From Nematopogon swammerdamellus (lineage: Eukaryota > Arthropoda > Insecta > Lepidoptera > Adelidae), in contig OX336340.1 in NCBI GenBank assembly GCA_946902875.1, forward strand, positions 13,283,566 to 13,347,565: a DNA stretch of 64,000 nt, given 5' to 3'. A model generated the notes under the pieces. It saw only the letters and a list, made by a program, of their open reading frames with translations, searched no databases and was not told where the DNA came from. Positions within the stretch are counted from its first letter, which is position 1, and every line of letters begins with the position of its first letter. The position numbers were made by a program, and so were the translations under genes. Positions 23,301 to 33,951 of the stretch are shown here, piece by piece.

Positions 23301-25330
23301 GAATTCAACTGGGTTGGGCTGCCTTCGGAAAACTAAAATTCGTCCTGAAGTCTGACCTTCCGCAGAATTTAAAGACCCGTATATATGACCAGTGTGTCCT
23401 CCCGGTTATGACGTACGGATGTGAAACGTGGACTCTGACGGTCGCTGTTGTCCAAAGGTTGAAAGTTGCCCAGCGAGCAATGGAGCGAGCCATGCTGGGT
23501 ATATCGCTACGTGATATGGTGCGTAACGAGGCAATCCGCCGACGCACCAAAGTAGACGATATTGGACACCGGGTGGCTAAGCTCAAGTGGCAGTGGGCTG
23601 GGCACGTTAGCCGAAGAGACGATGACCGTTGGAGTAACCGTGTCCTACACTGGCGGCCGTGGACAGGAAAACGGAGTGTGGGAAGACCACCCGCCAGGTG
23701 GGACGACGACATCAAGTACGCCGGCGGAAATCAGTGGTTCCGTATCGCTGAAGGCCGGGAGGACTGGAGGAAAATTGGAGAGGCGTATGTCCAGCAGTGG
23801 ACGCTTACACGCTGACTGACATAGTAAGAATTTACCTAAGTATGATTTAATGAAAACGTTGAGATAGCTTTAGTTTTTATCGTTGTTACAGTCCTTAAAA
23901 TCATAAAACCTAATTTGATCAAGATGTTTTTGAAATATGAGCAAGCGTTAGAGACCGATCTTGACCATGTCACATACTATGACTCCTCAACGGCTTGAGG
24001 TACCTATTTGGAAGTTGTGTTTATAGGTTTCGCATTATAAAATCTCACAAGAGGGGCTATCAAAATGCAATTTAATCTCTACAGACTGAGAAGAAATTGA
24101 GCGCTGAATTGCAAAGTAGTCTATGACAGTCGTCTATGGCAGTACACTGGTACATGTAAATCTGTACGAATACTTACGCAAATTGATAGCCTTGTGGTGA
24201 GACATCGCTGTCGAACTTGAGGATCTGCACGCCCTGCGGGCCCTGCGCCGCCGGGCCCTGCGGCGCGCTTGCCACCAGCGCCGCCAACCAGCACGCAACA
24301 ACCACCTGCCCTCCGCCACAACACAAAACTCAGTCATTTAACATTATTCACCTATCTACTGTATGCCTCCTACCTATGGTAGAATAACTAATTTATGCAT
24401 ATGATGTATAGCATCAACATAAACCATTGCATAATACAAATTTTTAACTACCACTACCGTACCCTGTAGCCATGTATGAACAAAAATATTACTAAGCATA
24501 TTCGAAATAACCTTGTTAGTACATCTATCGTAGAAGCCACGCGGGAGAATAACGTTAATGACTTACAGCCCTTCAGATAGGAACCTAACTTGGTTTCAAG
24601 AGTTTATGTTAATATTGTGCGCGTGCTTTACTGAAAGCCCATGGAAAAAAAATACTGCAAGCCAACGAGGTATTCTGTTTGCTGCAAGCGAGTTTTTCTT
24701 ACCCGTTCTTTCTCGACGTACTAATAGAATGGCCGATTTAAATTAAGTTTACTTGATTTATAGTTTACAAACTGGATTAATAAATAAACTGAAACTGAAT
24801 TAACGTTTCATATTACTAGAACATACATACTAATATTATACTAGTTCTTGTCAGACGCGAGATTGCGAGCGGGAACCTTTGACCGCTTCTAGTGTTGGTA
24901 TGACCATGGGTCTTGTTGATGAAATACTATTGAAAATATTATTTAATCTGTGCAATCTGTGCATATGATGTGTCGTACGAGTTTCAATGACCTGATGTTT
25001 AGTGTGGTGAAATAAAATATATTTAAATATGATAAAATAACTAGAGATACATTAGGATATAGAAAGACTTTGCTCGAAATTGCTTTTATTTATTTTAATT
25101 TATAAGAATAATGAAGACACATTTTAAAGAGCAACAAGCGTAAATTGTTTCTAAATTTTGCGACGGAAACTTAAAATATATACAAATAATAAACTTATAT
25201 ATTGTATTTTTTTGTAAAGTAAATTCATATCTCAAGCAGTAAATATAGATACTAGGCAAGATTTCTCGCGGATTTGTTTGGAGGTAATGGTCAGAAATAT
25301 TAAAATGTGAAGACTCACGTATTTGTACAT
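20371..25330 (-). CDS. Cuticular protein B, RR-1 (exons 25330-25319, 24305-24178, 20551-20371)
   Basis: A secreted chitin-binding cuticle protein. Exon 1 is ATG TAC AAA TAC then gtgagt. Exon 2 follows 'gcggagggcag' and ends TTTGC before gtaagt. Exon 3 follows 'ccgacag'. Lengths 12+128+181 join in frame to 106 aa. Residues 1 to about 18 form a signal peptide (MYKY-VVVACWLAALVASA). A short QGP-rich linker and VQILKFDSDVSPQGYQF follow. The RR-1 core at residues 76-101 reads GSYSYVGPDG, KTYSVTFTAGENGFQP, with all key aromatics present. Intron 1 is phase 0 and intron 2 phase 2, as in genes C to E. Intron 2 (3.6 kb) holds an RTE LINE in antisense orientation. The lone ATG inside exon 3 is not needed as a start. 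Confidence 0.88.
20625..23830 (+). mobile_element. RTE LINE insertion in intron 2 of gene B
   Basis: About 200 bases before the ORF ('ccatcgcacgatggtgaagt' and on) look like the element's 5' UTR. The 3' end follows the stop with 'ctgactgacatag', a short repeat typical of RTE tails with no long poly(A). Exact ends and target duplication were not resolved. Confidence 0.7.
20834..23815 (+). CDS. RTE-type LINE: endonuclease and reverse transcriptase, intact 993-codon ORF
   Basis: The single polyprotein of an RTE-clade non-LTR retrotransposon, which nicks target DNA and copies its RNA in place. The N-terminal AP-endonuclease domain (residues about 45-290) shows THNIRTLRT, GLCEVRRKGEE, VMGDFNAKLG and TGSDHRLVRG. 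The reverse transcriptase (about 490-790) shows LFHKKGDRAKLKNYRPISLL, FVDYEKAFDSVE, RQGDVISPKLF and the catalytic LRFADDIVLLSN. The C-terminus has the clade-typical RVLHWRPWTGKRSVGRPPAR segment. No stop or frameshift interrupts it, so it is young. Its start lies about 280 bases from exon 3 of gene B, inside that gene's intron 2 and antisense to it. Shorter 3' pieces lie at 9773 and 54716. Confidence 0.93.
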   Translation: MKSPTVPRPLVPSGPAIPDHRGGGPGSGGARGAKNPWVRSGCHTQLHLATHNIRTLRTQEKLVELEQELAHIKWDILGLCEVRRKGEETEVLRSGNLFYFRGNPQKSEGGVGFMVRRSLVNSIIEIDSVSDRVAYIIIRLNKRYQLKVVQVYAPTSSHADDEVEQFYEDVSKALETNKSHFQYVMGDFNAKLGKPLKGDRAVGPYGIGVRNRRGQMLVNYLEANQLHAMNTFFLKKEKRKWTWASPDGCTRNEIDFILADSKSSCIDVTVLNRFDTGSDHRLVRGTLKLNLKMERRKLIHKPLAKLNIPDETLENFEAKLADAFSLAPRDEDADIDKVYTSFVSALTDTAEQHFSKSRQAPRSKLSAETLRLLETRRNMKPETRSSVVHRNLNKTISKSIRRDIRRENIKMVERVIEENRGSKVFARAFSTGAKQISKLERANGVVTARKPDILEAVEEFYGQLYSAAIPAPSPSKPVDSDRRAPLTRHYTEDLPDISVYEIKAALKGLKKHKAPGEDGITTELLNAGGRPILKELQKLFNAVLEGGVVPAAWRNSVVVLFHKKGDRAKLKNYRPISLLSHVYKVFSRVITSRLTQRLDQYQPREQAGFRKGYGTMDHIFTVRQVVQKCEEYNKPLFLAFVDYEKAFDSVEKWAVENSLLRCRIDHRYIEVLRNLYRSATMTVRLHENTQPILLGKGVRQGDVISPKLFTNALEDVFKMLEWDNMGINVNGDLLSHLRFADDIVLLSNSRDQLQIMLEDLYTASMKVGLKMNRDKTKVMATEVMTGGQFVIGGEVIEQVEEYIYLGQILRLGIQGLLKEVERRIQLGWAAFGKLKFVLKSDLPQNLKTRIYDQCVLPVMTYGCETWTLTVAVVQRLKVAQRAMERAMLGISLRDMVRNEAIRRRTKVDDIGHRVAKLKWQWAGHVSRRDDDRWSNRVLHWRPWTGKRSVGRPPARWDDDIKYAGGNQWFRIAEGREDWRKIGEAYVQQWTLTR
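23831..24177. other. Remainder of intron 2 of gene B, exon 2 side
   Basis: Apart from the donor gtaagt (reverse strand, 24177 leftwards), nothing was recognised. Confidence 0.5.
24306..25318 (-). other. Intron 1 of gene B
   Basis: A 1.0-kb phase-0 intron between MYKY and VVVACW. It is AT-rich with no recognised repeat. Confidence 0.6.
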
Positions 25331-25356
25331 GTCGTTATCGGTTAAGCTCAGACTAA

Positions 25357-25393
25357 AGAATGAATAATACTAGTAAGTGAGGTTCGTTATATA
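25357..25393 (-). promoter_or_regulatory. Core promoter of gene B
   Basis: On the minus strand TATATAA (25393-25387) precedes TCATTC (25362-25357, initiator-like) by about 31 bases. The start codon is 30 bases further, at 25330. Confidence 0.6.
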
Positions 25394-25656
25394 TGTGTTG
25401 TGGAGTGGAGTGTTGCAGCAGTGCTGATGTCATCTGGGGGATGGGCGAGAACACAACGTCAACTCAACATTCACAGACACATCACATCACTAAGTTATAT
25501 GAAGTACGAATATGTAAGGGACAGGATAGCTGTTAGAAAGTGCATGATTATCTATTAGAATGTATGAGCTTTTAGGCTTAAGCTAAAGACGAGTTTTACA
25601 TTTAAATAGGACCAACAGGAGAAATTGCAACCTTAGAAGTGGTTGTGTGATAAAGT

Positions 25657-26008
25657 GTGTTCTATCGGCTGTTCAACGGTGAATGCTCTGAGGAGCTGTT
25701 CAAAACGATTCCGACCTCACCATTTCATTATAGGTCCACGCGTAGCAGACAGGGAATGCATCCCTATACTGTAGAGCTGCCTAATGTGCGGACTAAGCGC
25801 TCCAGTATTTCTTTTATCTTCCGCACTGCGAAACTCTAGAATGAATGGATGAATTGGGATCTTTCAAGAGAAGCGTAAAAAGGCATCTATCACGCCGGAA
25901 TGGCACGGCATTCGCAGCCCCCGTTCTAAACCAAATGCTTTTGGGCGTCGTCGGCTCAACAATCCACTCTGACGGAGCCAAGTGTCTCGCTTATCCATAA
26001 AAAAAATT
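25657..26008 (+). pseudogene. LINE family 2-like, 3' terminal fragment
   Basis: A short frame with FYRLFNGECSEELFKTIP and RQGMHPYTVELP matches the C-terminal part of LINE family 1 ORF2, but diverged and with a stop after FRTAKL. The 3' UTR 'gggcgtcgtcggctcaacaa' and A-run tail are shared with 51790-51928. Confidence 0.7.
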
Positions 26009-27314
26009 ATTTGTTTCATATTAGCACTATCAGCTACTACTATGTTATATATTATACTACTATATTAATTATATTATATACTACATAATATTATATATAT
26101 TATATTACTTATCTACTATATTAGAACCTTTGGGGTTTAATCGCGACATTCGCCGGTATCATTCCTTCGATTCTTACTCACAACTTGATTCATAGGATGC
26201 TTGCTAAGATTGGTTGTGATTGATTTTTTGTGTCGTCGCATCGAACTGAGTCGCAGCTATAAATCTCACAAAACAAATGGTTCAGAAAGTCACAACACTC
26301 GGTGCCCGGTTCTGCTTAAGTTTTGACTGTAAATCCGACAATACAACTGACATGTAAATAAATAAAACTTGAGAGTTTATGCGTTACGCCAACTTGGTTT
26401 ACGATGTTTTAATAATGACGCATTCTTTATTTTGACTCACGCTTGCATCAGCAAGTGTAATATTTAAAGAAATTAAGAAATTTATTTCTGTTCAGTTCAA
26501 CTTGCTTGTGCTTTCATAAAGAAGGCTGGCAAAATAAAACTGATAACAAAGTAACATTTGCCGTGGCCCATGCACCAAACATTCAAAGCCGAGCTCATTA
26601 TCCCATGAAAAATATTTCCTGTTGAGGAGACATTACTGTTACATAATATGTAATAATTCACAAGAATCATTCATGGAGGTACCATTGTTTATGTTTATTT
26701 ATATTATTTGACCGGAGACAAATAATATTAATACTTATTATCTTTTAGTGGGCAGAAGAGTAGAGTGGGTCAGAGTTCAACCACTATACCTACACAATAA
26801 AATTGCACATCTTAATACAAGGAATTCATTTTGCCTATAATTAGATATTCATGTTTCTGGCATTTGTGCGCTGTCATAAAAAATGATAAATGTTTATTTA
26901 ACATTGCAGACGTTGGCGTTTCAAGGCGAATACTTCGACTTTGGGTATTTATTTGAGTTCTTAATACGTATTTGTGCATTTGGGTTTCTAAACTATTGAA
27001 CTAAGGATACACTTACATAATAGCACCCACACTATACCCACACAGTACCATCTTTACGCTGACTGAGTATGCGTGGCATGTTACCCTGCTATAATAGATG
27101 GTATGTTGTTAGGTTGGGAACGTCAGAAACGACTCCAAATTACTTACCCGTATTTTACTCGAAAGCATAATAATAACAAAAAGTACGCGTTATATTGTCG
27201 TAGAAATTAATAATAAAAAAAAGCCTTTTAAGTATGAACGTTGTCATGGCCCATATAGAAGGCTATGACGTTGTTCACACACAGATTATTTCGTACACTA
27301 CACCGACGGACGGA
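26009..27314. other. Intergenic AT-rich sequence
   Basis: A TATTATATA-rich run lies at 26040-26120. No gene was recognised. Confidence 0.4.
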
Positions 27315-27881
27315 CACTTGACTAGGGTTTCTCATTTCCCGGAGTTTTTACGATCCCTGGACCCGGGAATGAAAATTCCCGATTCCCGGGATTTAACAAA
27401 AATAAATTTGGTTGGTACTACCGATGGGTTTTCGTGTATTCGATTAGTGAAAAAACTAATTTTCAGACCCTTCTTCTAAGTGACATACATAACTTTTTTT
27501 AAATTAATATTTCCAAAATATATATACGTATTTCTGTCGTAGGAAAGTGGACCTATACGACGACGGTATAATTGTGATTTTTATATCTTTTGTATTTACT
27601 GAGCAGTGAGCCGTCGAACGTACATGATTTTCGTTACCGAAAAGACGTTCATCGAATTCAAATTAAAAAGCATTATTATATTACCCAGCCAGACCCACCC
27701 TTGAAAGAGGATTCTGTCGGCCGTACCCATGACTGCCCCTGTTTTTCATTCATTTGAGCTATGTGAATATGCTCCGCTGCGGACGGACGGACAGACAGTC
27801 GGATGAAAGGAAAAAAATTACCAAAAAATGGTTATAATTTATAAGATGTTTTTTTTAATGTTCATATAATGTTACAAAACA

Positions 27882-28220
27882 ATGGTTCATTCAATTCAAT
27901 CATAGAACTTAAAAAAAAAAAAAAAATCAAAGCTAACAAAAATGGTTCAGATAATTTTTCAAATGTTCATATTATAATGGTTCATATAATGTTAAAGTCT
28001 GTTTCTTTCTACAGCAGGTGGAAAAAAGGACTATGAATTGACCTTACAATGGTTCATTCAATCACAGAACTGTAAAATGATATTTATTTAAAACAAAAAA
28101 ATAATCAAAAGCTAACAAAAATGCTTCATATATATTTTTTAATGTTCATATTATAATGGTTCATATAATGTTAAAGTCTGTTTCTACAGCAGAGCAGGCG
28201 GCAAAAAGGACATTGACCTT
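27882..28220. repeat. Diverged tandem duplication, about 170-bp unit
   Basis: Two units at about 27882-28048 and 28049-28220 share 'atggttcattcaat', 'gctaacaaaaatg', 'atgttcatattataatggtt' and 'aatgttaaagtctgtttct'. They lie within the hAT-type element. Confidence 0.75.
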
Positions 28221-28249
28221 GAGCGTTCAGCTCCCTCGCACTAATCTGG

Positions 28250-29400
28250 CGAGCGAAGCGCATTTCATTGAAATGTATGTTGTTTGTTTTATTTTATTAT
28301 TTTATTCTCTAGGGTAGTCGCTGAGGAGCGATCGCAGTGGTAGACTTCGGTTTACCCAAGGTGTCGGGCCCGGCCACCAGGATCCATAGACCCCGTATCG
28401 AGCGACCCTTGTGCGGGATCGCAGAGGCGTTCAGTCGTCCAAGGTGTCGGAGTTGGGTACTAGTATCCGTGACGCTTCTCTTTTGCAGACCACACGGCGG
28501 CTACCCTTAAAACTAGCAGATGGCTACCCTATCCCGCAACTGGGCGGTGTAACGGGCGTCACTGTTAGAAAATAATGTGTGGTAGAGAACTTGTTCTCGA
28601 CGATTACTCATTAAACGTTGCAAATCTAACATGAGTACTAAGTTGGGGGTTTAGGCCTCCTCTTAGCTCACGCTGCTGACCCCACTCAGGTCGGTGGGTC
28701 AAAATGAGATACTACCCTAAACGCTGGGTTGAGGTACTGCGGGGTTCCGTTAAAAGCCCCAGAATGCTTCGTGCACGGAACACTGGAGTTGGTCTCGCAG
28801 GGGTTGTGGTTTAGCGTTGATTCCCTGGTGCTTCTTTCGAAGTATCAAATACGGGAATAAGTAGCGAAAGCTGCGACTCGTGAGCCACTTAGAGCTCCGT
28901 AAACAATGTGGAGAATTGGTAGACATGCGAATACGGTAGATCGGCATGTCGGTGCAACACACACTTATATGTGGATGTGAGTTGGATTTCTCACGAGTCA
29001 AAGACTCTATAAGTTCTTCGAGACCGGTGGATCCCCGGTACACATTAGGTGGTGGTAATATGCACTTCCACGCATATACATAGCTAGTAAAAACAAAAGC
29101 TGCGGCTAGTACAAAGTGCTCAGGCCCTGGGCACAGGCTGTGGTTGGATAGGGAGCGGACCCCAGTGGCAGTGAAGGCTTCACCCCCGGCTCTTGGCTTC
29201 GGTCGGAGGTTCCTTCGGGTGGACGGGTGGTGGCTCGGATCGGCTGGGGAAAGGTCACAGTCTGTGTTTCCCATGGGATTTTTTCGGAAGACGGTACAGC
29301 TATGGGGCCTCGATCTGGCATACTTTATCACTGTACTCGCAAGAGTGCAGGTGTAGACGTCTGGATTTTGTAACCGCAAGGTTGATATCTCCGGACGTCT
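28250..29400. other. Unassigned GC-richer block inside the hAT-type element
   Basis: It holds a 209-codon minus-strand open frame (28750-29379) with no recognisable domain. 'aaggtgtcgg' occurs twice near 28360 and 28440. The composition suggests the 5' region of a retroelement, but I cannot name it. Confidence 0.35.
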
Positions 29401-29548
29401 ATAAACAAAACGTAATAAGAGAACTAAATAATAGTATCGACTTGTTTGTTTTATTCCAGAAATTTCGGGAATTCCCGACTGAATTTCCCGAAATCGGGAA
29501 CGATAGTTTTCCCGGGAATTCCCGGGTTTGGGAACCCCTACACTTGAC

Positions 29549-30693
29549 CGATTTCTTATGGGTATCTGTCAGGGTCGCTGGCTGCGTAACCCTAAAATCG
29601 GAGGTACATACACGCAACGATATATAAATTATACGAGTAAGTTATCTCAAACCAAGTAATTTGACTAATAAGCAAATATGACTATTTATCCGGTCTAGTC
29701 TTCCGCTGACAAGAGTAATTGAGATATGTACTCCTGTAACATTTGTGGCCAAACAAAGTAGGCGTAATGATTACATTTATTTGCTCGCAAATGTATGTAA
29801 TATCAAGCTGACACCTCATCTCTTAGACTTGGTGGCAAGGTCACTTGTATGCTTTGTGGCTCTGTGGCGCTGTCTATGTGCGTGCACTGTACCTACATAG
29901 AGCCGCCCGACCTACTTGTGGATGTGCTTTCTGCTACGTACGGCCACCGCCGCCGCCGCCAGCCGCCGCCTCACCGCTTCGTCTCCCCCCCCCCCCCCCC
30001 CCCCCCGCCCCTCCCGCCTCCCAACACGCCACCCAACGCGCCTTTGCGATTCATCATACAGTGTGCGAAGTTCAAGATTTTGTATTTTTAGACACGTATT
30101 TGAAGTTAATCTCTTCATTCAATGTTATTATGGTCGCGTGCCTTCATTAGTGTAGGTATATTAGAAGTGAATTACGAGTAAATCGCATGAACATTGGCGT
30201 ATCTAGGGTTATTCTTCAGGGTGGGCCTGGCCCCTGAAAAGCGATGGCCGATGAAGCCGAAGCATTGCATTGCGGCGCGGAATCAAATACCTATACTCTT
30301 GCATGTCTTTATAATATTTGCAGATTTATTAATTTTGGGACTTCGAAATTAACCAATGGAATTTAAGTTGATTCCTCAGCTATAGATTATTTATTTATTT
30401 ATTTCAAAGTGTTTTTGTGTGAAATTATTAAGTGCCCACTCTAGGATTTTGGGTTGGCAACCCAACATCCTAGGGTGGGCACCAGACAATTCTGGTGTGG
30501 GCACGGCCCAACCGGCCCCCCCTCTATATACGCCAGTGAGCATGAACATGCTTGATAAAAAGATTGTATTTTTTTGTTAATTTATTTAAATGCTGTTGTC
30601 TTGTATATTATATATTGTATATTTTATATTATATAGTGAGGTTTTAAATATTTATAGAAAAAATGTAATACCCTATGCTCATTATGTATGGAG
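29549..30693. other. Intergenic sequence with a CCG-rich stretch and C tract
   Basis: (CCG)n lies at about 29945-29970, followed by 22 C at 29985-30006. Proline-rich frames here come from the simple repeat. Confidence 0.5.
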
Positions 30694-31073
30694 TTAAGCG
30701 CGTCACAGACGATGAAGGTATTTTCGTCATGTCCAAGCGTAGGTTACCTACCTATGGATTAAATTATACAATAAACAATAATAATATAAAATATATGTTA
30801 TCTCAGGGCATATTTCATCATATCGCTCGTCAAAAAATCCTTTGAACCATCACACAAGGCGAACAATAATATTTTATTTAATATATATTTTATTTTACAG
30901 TATCTCTTAAGATATCGAGCGATATGGAAACATATTGTAATATATGTACGTGTGACACCTAAGCAGACGAGGCGATATCATCCATACTTAATGATGTCAT
31001 GCGCTCAGGGAATACTCATTTCTCATTCAGCGGGGACAGGGGATCCAGGAGACAGCGATGCTGTTTCCTTTTT

Positions 31074-31230
31074 AACCGACTTCCAAAAAAGGAGGAGGTT
31101 CTCAATTCGTCTGTATGTTTTTTTTTTTTTAATTCTTTTTATTTTTTTTTTTATGTTTGTAACACGATTTCTCCGTCAATTGAGGGCCGATTTAGAAAAT
31201 TCTTTTTTTGTTAGTTAGGTCATACTTCCG
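31074..31230 (+). repeat. 'aaccgacttcc' interspersed repeat (family F)
   Basis: 'aaccgacttccaaaaaagga' and 'ggttctcaattcgtctgtat' are followed by long T runs. A second partial copy at about 31885-31995 shares 'gattctcaattcgacggtat' and 'ttactccgtcaattgtgggc'. Confidence 0.6.
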
Positions 31231-32185
31231 AGGTGGTCCCATTTCAATTTTATCGAAATTGGTTCAGTGGTTTTCGAAAAATCAGCATAATACTATGGTG
31301 TGTGGTTACCTTCAGCAAAACTTGTGATGTGGTCGTTTTCGGCAATTTTCAGTTTGATAAATTAGTATGGTGTGTGGTTACCTTCAGCAAAACATTTGTG
31401 ATGTGGACTTATTCAGCAATTTGCAGTCTGACACATATGGCGAATAATTCTGTACCACTTCAATCGATTTCGATTATTCGATTTCGATTATTCTTTTTTA
31501 TGTAATATTACTAAAAAGAATGAAATAAAAACTGTTTTAAAAAATATTAAACCGATTTCCAAAAAACAAAAAAAAAAAAAACTAAAAAGTATTAAATACC
31601 TAATATTTTGAAATTTTCTCTGACCTGTTGAAATACATGAATCGATATACTAGTGATACATATTCGGACCCTTGTTTCATGAATATTCTAAATTTGAAAT
31701 TTTTTATCTTTTCCGACCGGCGCTTAATTTATTATGGTACCTGGCCGGTACCTACTGTACCGAGTACCATCGAGCTGGTTTGATGATGGAGACAGAAGGT
31801 GGCCATAGGAACTCCTAAACTACACATGATAAACCCATCGTGTTTGGGCTCGTTGCATTTGTCTTCACGAGAAATTTACTTTAGACCTAAGAGATTCTCA
31901 ATTCGACGGTATGTTTTCTTTTTTTGGATGTTTGTTACGCGATTACTCCGTCAATTGTGGGCCGATTTTGAAAATTCTTTTTTTTTTATTTGAAGGGGGA
32001 CAACCCTGAGGTTTTTGAAGTGAAAACTTCTTTAGCGGCTCTTGGCACTTTTTTAGGTGGGTAAAAATGTATAACTCGCGACATCGCGTCAGCGTCATTT
32101 TTAAAATGAAACCTTAAGTCATTGCGTTAAGGGTTAAGTTAGAGTGGCACGGGATCTGCCGGCACTCCCGGAGTGCAACTGTTAA

Positions 32186-32385
32186 GTAGGGTTCCGTAAC
32201 ACGTTTATGTCTGTCCATTCTACTAAGTTCTGCAAAATGAATGTAGGGTTCCGTAACATATGCATGTCTATCCGTTCTACTAAATTTTACAATTTTCAAC
32301 CAAGGTCCTCCGACGGTTATTTTATAATAAAAGTAGGCTTCCGTAACACGTTTATGTCTGTCCATTCTACTAAGTTCTGCAACAT
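32186..32385 (+). repeat. Three copies of a 'gggttccgtaacacgtttat' unit
   Basis: Copies start at about 32189, 32249 and 32336, each continuing 'gtctgtccattctactaagt' with minor changes. The last joins SINE-B sequence directly. Confidence 0.7.
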
Positions 32386-32727
32386 CACCTACAACGTCCG
32401 TGATGTCAGCCCATAACACCAGTGCCATGTCAGTGCTTCCCCCTTTGATCGTGCTGACTACACTGAACTGGTCGGAAAACACAAACTATTTACATAGCCG
32501 TTTCGACCGACGTTTAATTCAGTGCGGTGGTACCAACCCGGGAAGGTTAAACCCTACCACCAAGTAAGATTACGAGGGAAGGGACTTACAGTTTTACGAG
32601 GAATCCGAACCTTGGTCAGCCTCCAACGGTCAGCGGTCACCCATCTAAGTACTGACCGCACCCAGCGTTGCTTAAAATTCAATAGCGACAGTTGACTGTC
32701 TGCACCACTGAGCTATCGAAGCTGACG
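32385..32727 (-). repeat. SINE family B copy
   Basis: It runs from 'acatcacctacaacgtccgt' to the tRNA-like head 'accactgagctatcgaagct'. The extreme 3' tail is missing. Confidence 0.65.
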
Positions 32728-32870
32728 TGGTCCTATTTTAATTGGGTCAAGATCGGATTGGAAAGCGAGGCGGAATCGCGAGGCCGAAGGCCGAGCGATT
32801 CCGCCGAGTACATTAATAGCAAAAAATTACTAAAAAAAACTGTGAAATGAAAAAAAGTTTTAAAAAACAT

Positions 32871-33201
32871 AAAACCGACTTCCTAAAAAAAGTAAAACTA
32901 AAAAACTATTTAAAATAAAAATATAAAAACCGCCTTCAAAAATATATGAAATAAAAACCTAAAAAAAAAAAAAGAACCCTAGAGTTGAAGGCGGTGCTAA
33001 AGCAAGCAAAAATGATGCATGAAAGAAAACATGAGTGGATGATAATATCCTTTGTGATTTGTGTAGCCTTTTTAGCACCGCCTTCAACTCTAGGGTTCGT
33101 TTTTTTTTTTTAGGTTTTTATTTCATATATTTTTGAAGGCGGTTTTTATATTTTTATTTTAAATAGTTTTTTAGTTTTACTTTTTTTAGGAAGTCGGTTT
33201 T
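32871..33201. repeat. Long palindrome, about 130-bp arms
   Basis: The left arm 32871-33001 (from 'aaaaccgacttcctaaaaaa') matches the reverse complement of about 33070-33201 almost perfectly, including 'accctagagttgaaggcggt'. The spacer is about 70 bases. The outer ends belong to family F. Confidence 0.8.
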
Positions 33202-33860
33202 TTAGTGAAGCGGGATGGAATCCCCTCTAGGCGCATATGACAAAATGACGGAGAGAAGAATTTCGATCAAATAGTTTTTATTTTTAAACTTTATGGGTAA
33301 ATTTTCTTTGGTGGAAATGGCCGCCAAAATAGTGGAATGTTTGGATGTTTTATTTTCTATCAACAGACATAAAATAAAAATTTGGTGTTTCCGCTTTGGT
33401 GTTCACTAGAGATGATACTGTGTAGATTGAAAAACTAGAACATTTATTATACTTGCCTGTAACTTTTCATGGGTCCGCATCAATACTGTGGTACTGATTA
33501 CCCGGTCGGTAGCCTCTTATGAGAATATATAGTTTTCATAAAATATTATCGTATATTGTCTGTGATACAATGAAGATACTATATAACATATTTTCATATT
33601 ATATTATCTTCATCGTCTGTGACGCGCTTAATGGGAAAACGACAGGCTAACAACACATTGGCAGGGAGTTATGAATTAGAACACTCTTTCGATCATCTTA
33701 AGGCTCCACGCCCTCTTTTTGAGGATACTAAAAAAGGAATGTAAAAAAACCGAAATGTCAACTGTCGAATCTGATGCAAGTTTTAAAAGTTTCGTTGGTC
33801 CAGTTAGCACCTGTTAGAAGAGCTCGTAACCGCACACCGCAACCAATTAGAGTTCCCGTT

Positions 33861-33893
33861 TATAAGGCCGTCGCCGTTCCTCAGGCGGCACAG
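33861..33893 (+). promoter_or_regulatory. Core promoter of gene C
   Basis: TATAAG at 33861 is followed 31 bases later by 'cacagtcaac', containing the arthropod initiator core CAGT. The start codon at 33952 gives a leader of about 60 bases. Confidence 0.65.
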
Positions 33894-33951
33894 TCAACAA
33901 TCGAGCCTCTCCTACCTCCAGTCCATTCTTCCTCGCTCGGAACTTCACAAA

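Larger units (their letters stand above)
27315..29548. mobile_element. hAT-type non-autonomous element with 8-bp target duplication
   Basis: The 8-mer CACTTGAC occurs at 27315-27322 and 29541-29548. Between them the element starts TAGGGTTTCTCATTTCCCGG and ends in the related inverted sequence CCGGGTTTGGGAACCCCTA, giving imperfect ends of about 20 bp. Both ends are crowded with subterminal gggaa/ttccc motifs, as hAT transposase sites often are. No transposase was recognised. The inner 28250-29400 is GC-richer and may be another inserted element. Confidence 0.75.
30694..33631. mobile_element. TTAA-flanked element with perfect 20-bp terminal inverted repeats
   Basis: TTAA at 30694-30697 is followed by GCGCGTCACAGACGATGAAG (30698-30717). 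Its exact reverse complement lies at 33608-33627, followed by TTAA at 33628-33631. TTAA duplication is the hallmark of piggyBac-type elements. No transposase is seen, so it is non-autonomous. It has collected other repeats: 31074-31230, 31885-31995, 32186-32385, SINE-B at 32385-32727 and a palindrome at 32871-33201. Its right end is about 230 bp upstream of the TATA box of gene C. Confidence 0.75.

Noticed and set aside
21670..23715. Several minus-strand frames opposite the RTE ORF
   Set aside because: They are shadows of the 993-codon coding frame.
28750..29379. 209-codon minus frame
   Set aside because: No motif recognised, and it lies inside the hAT-type element; likely chance in GC-richer sequence.
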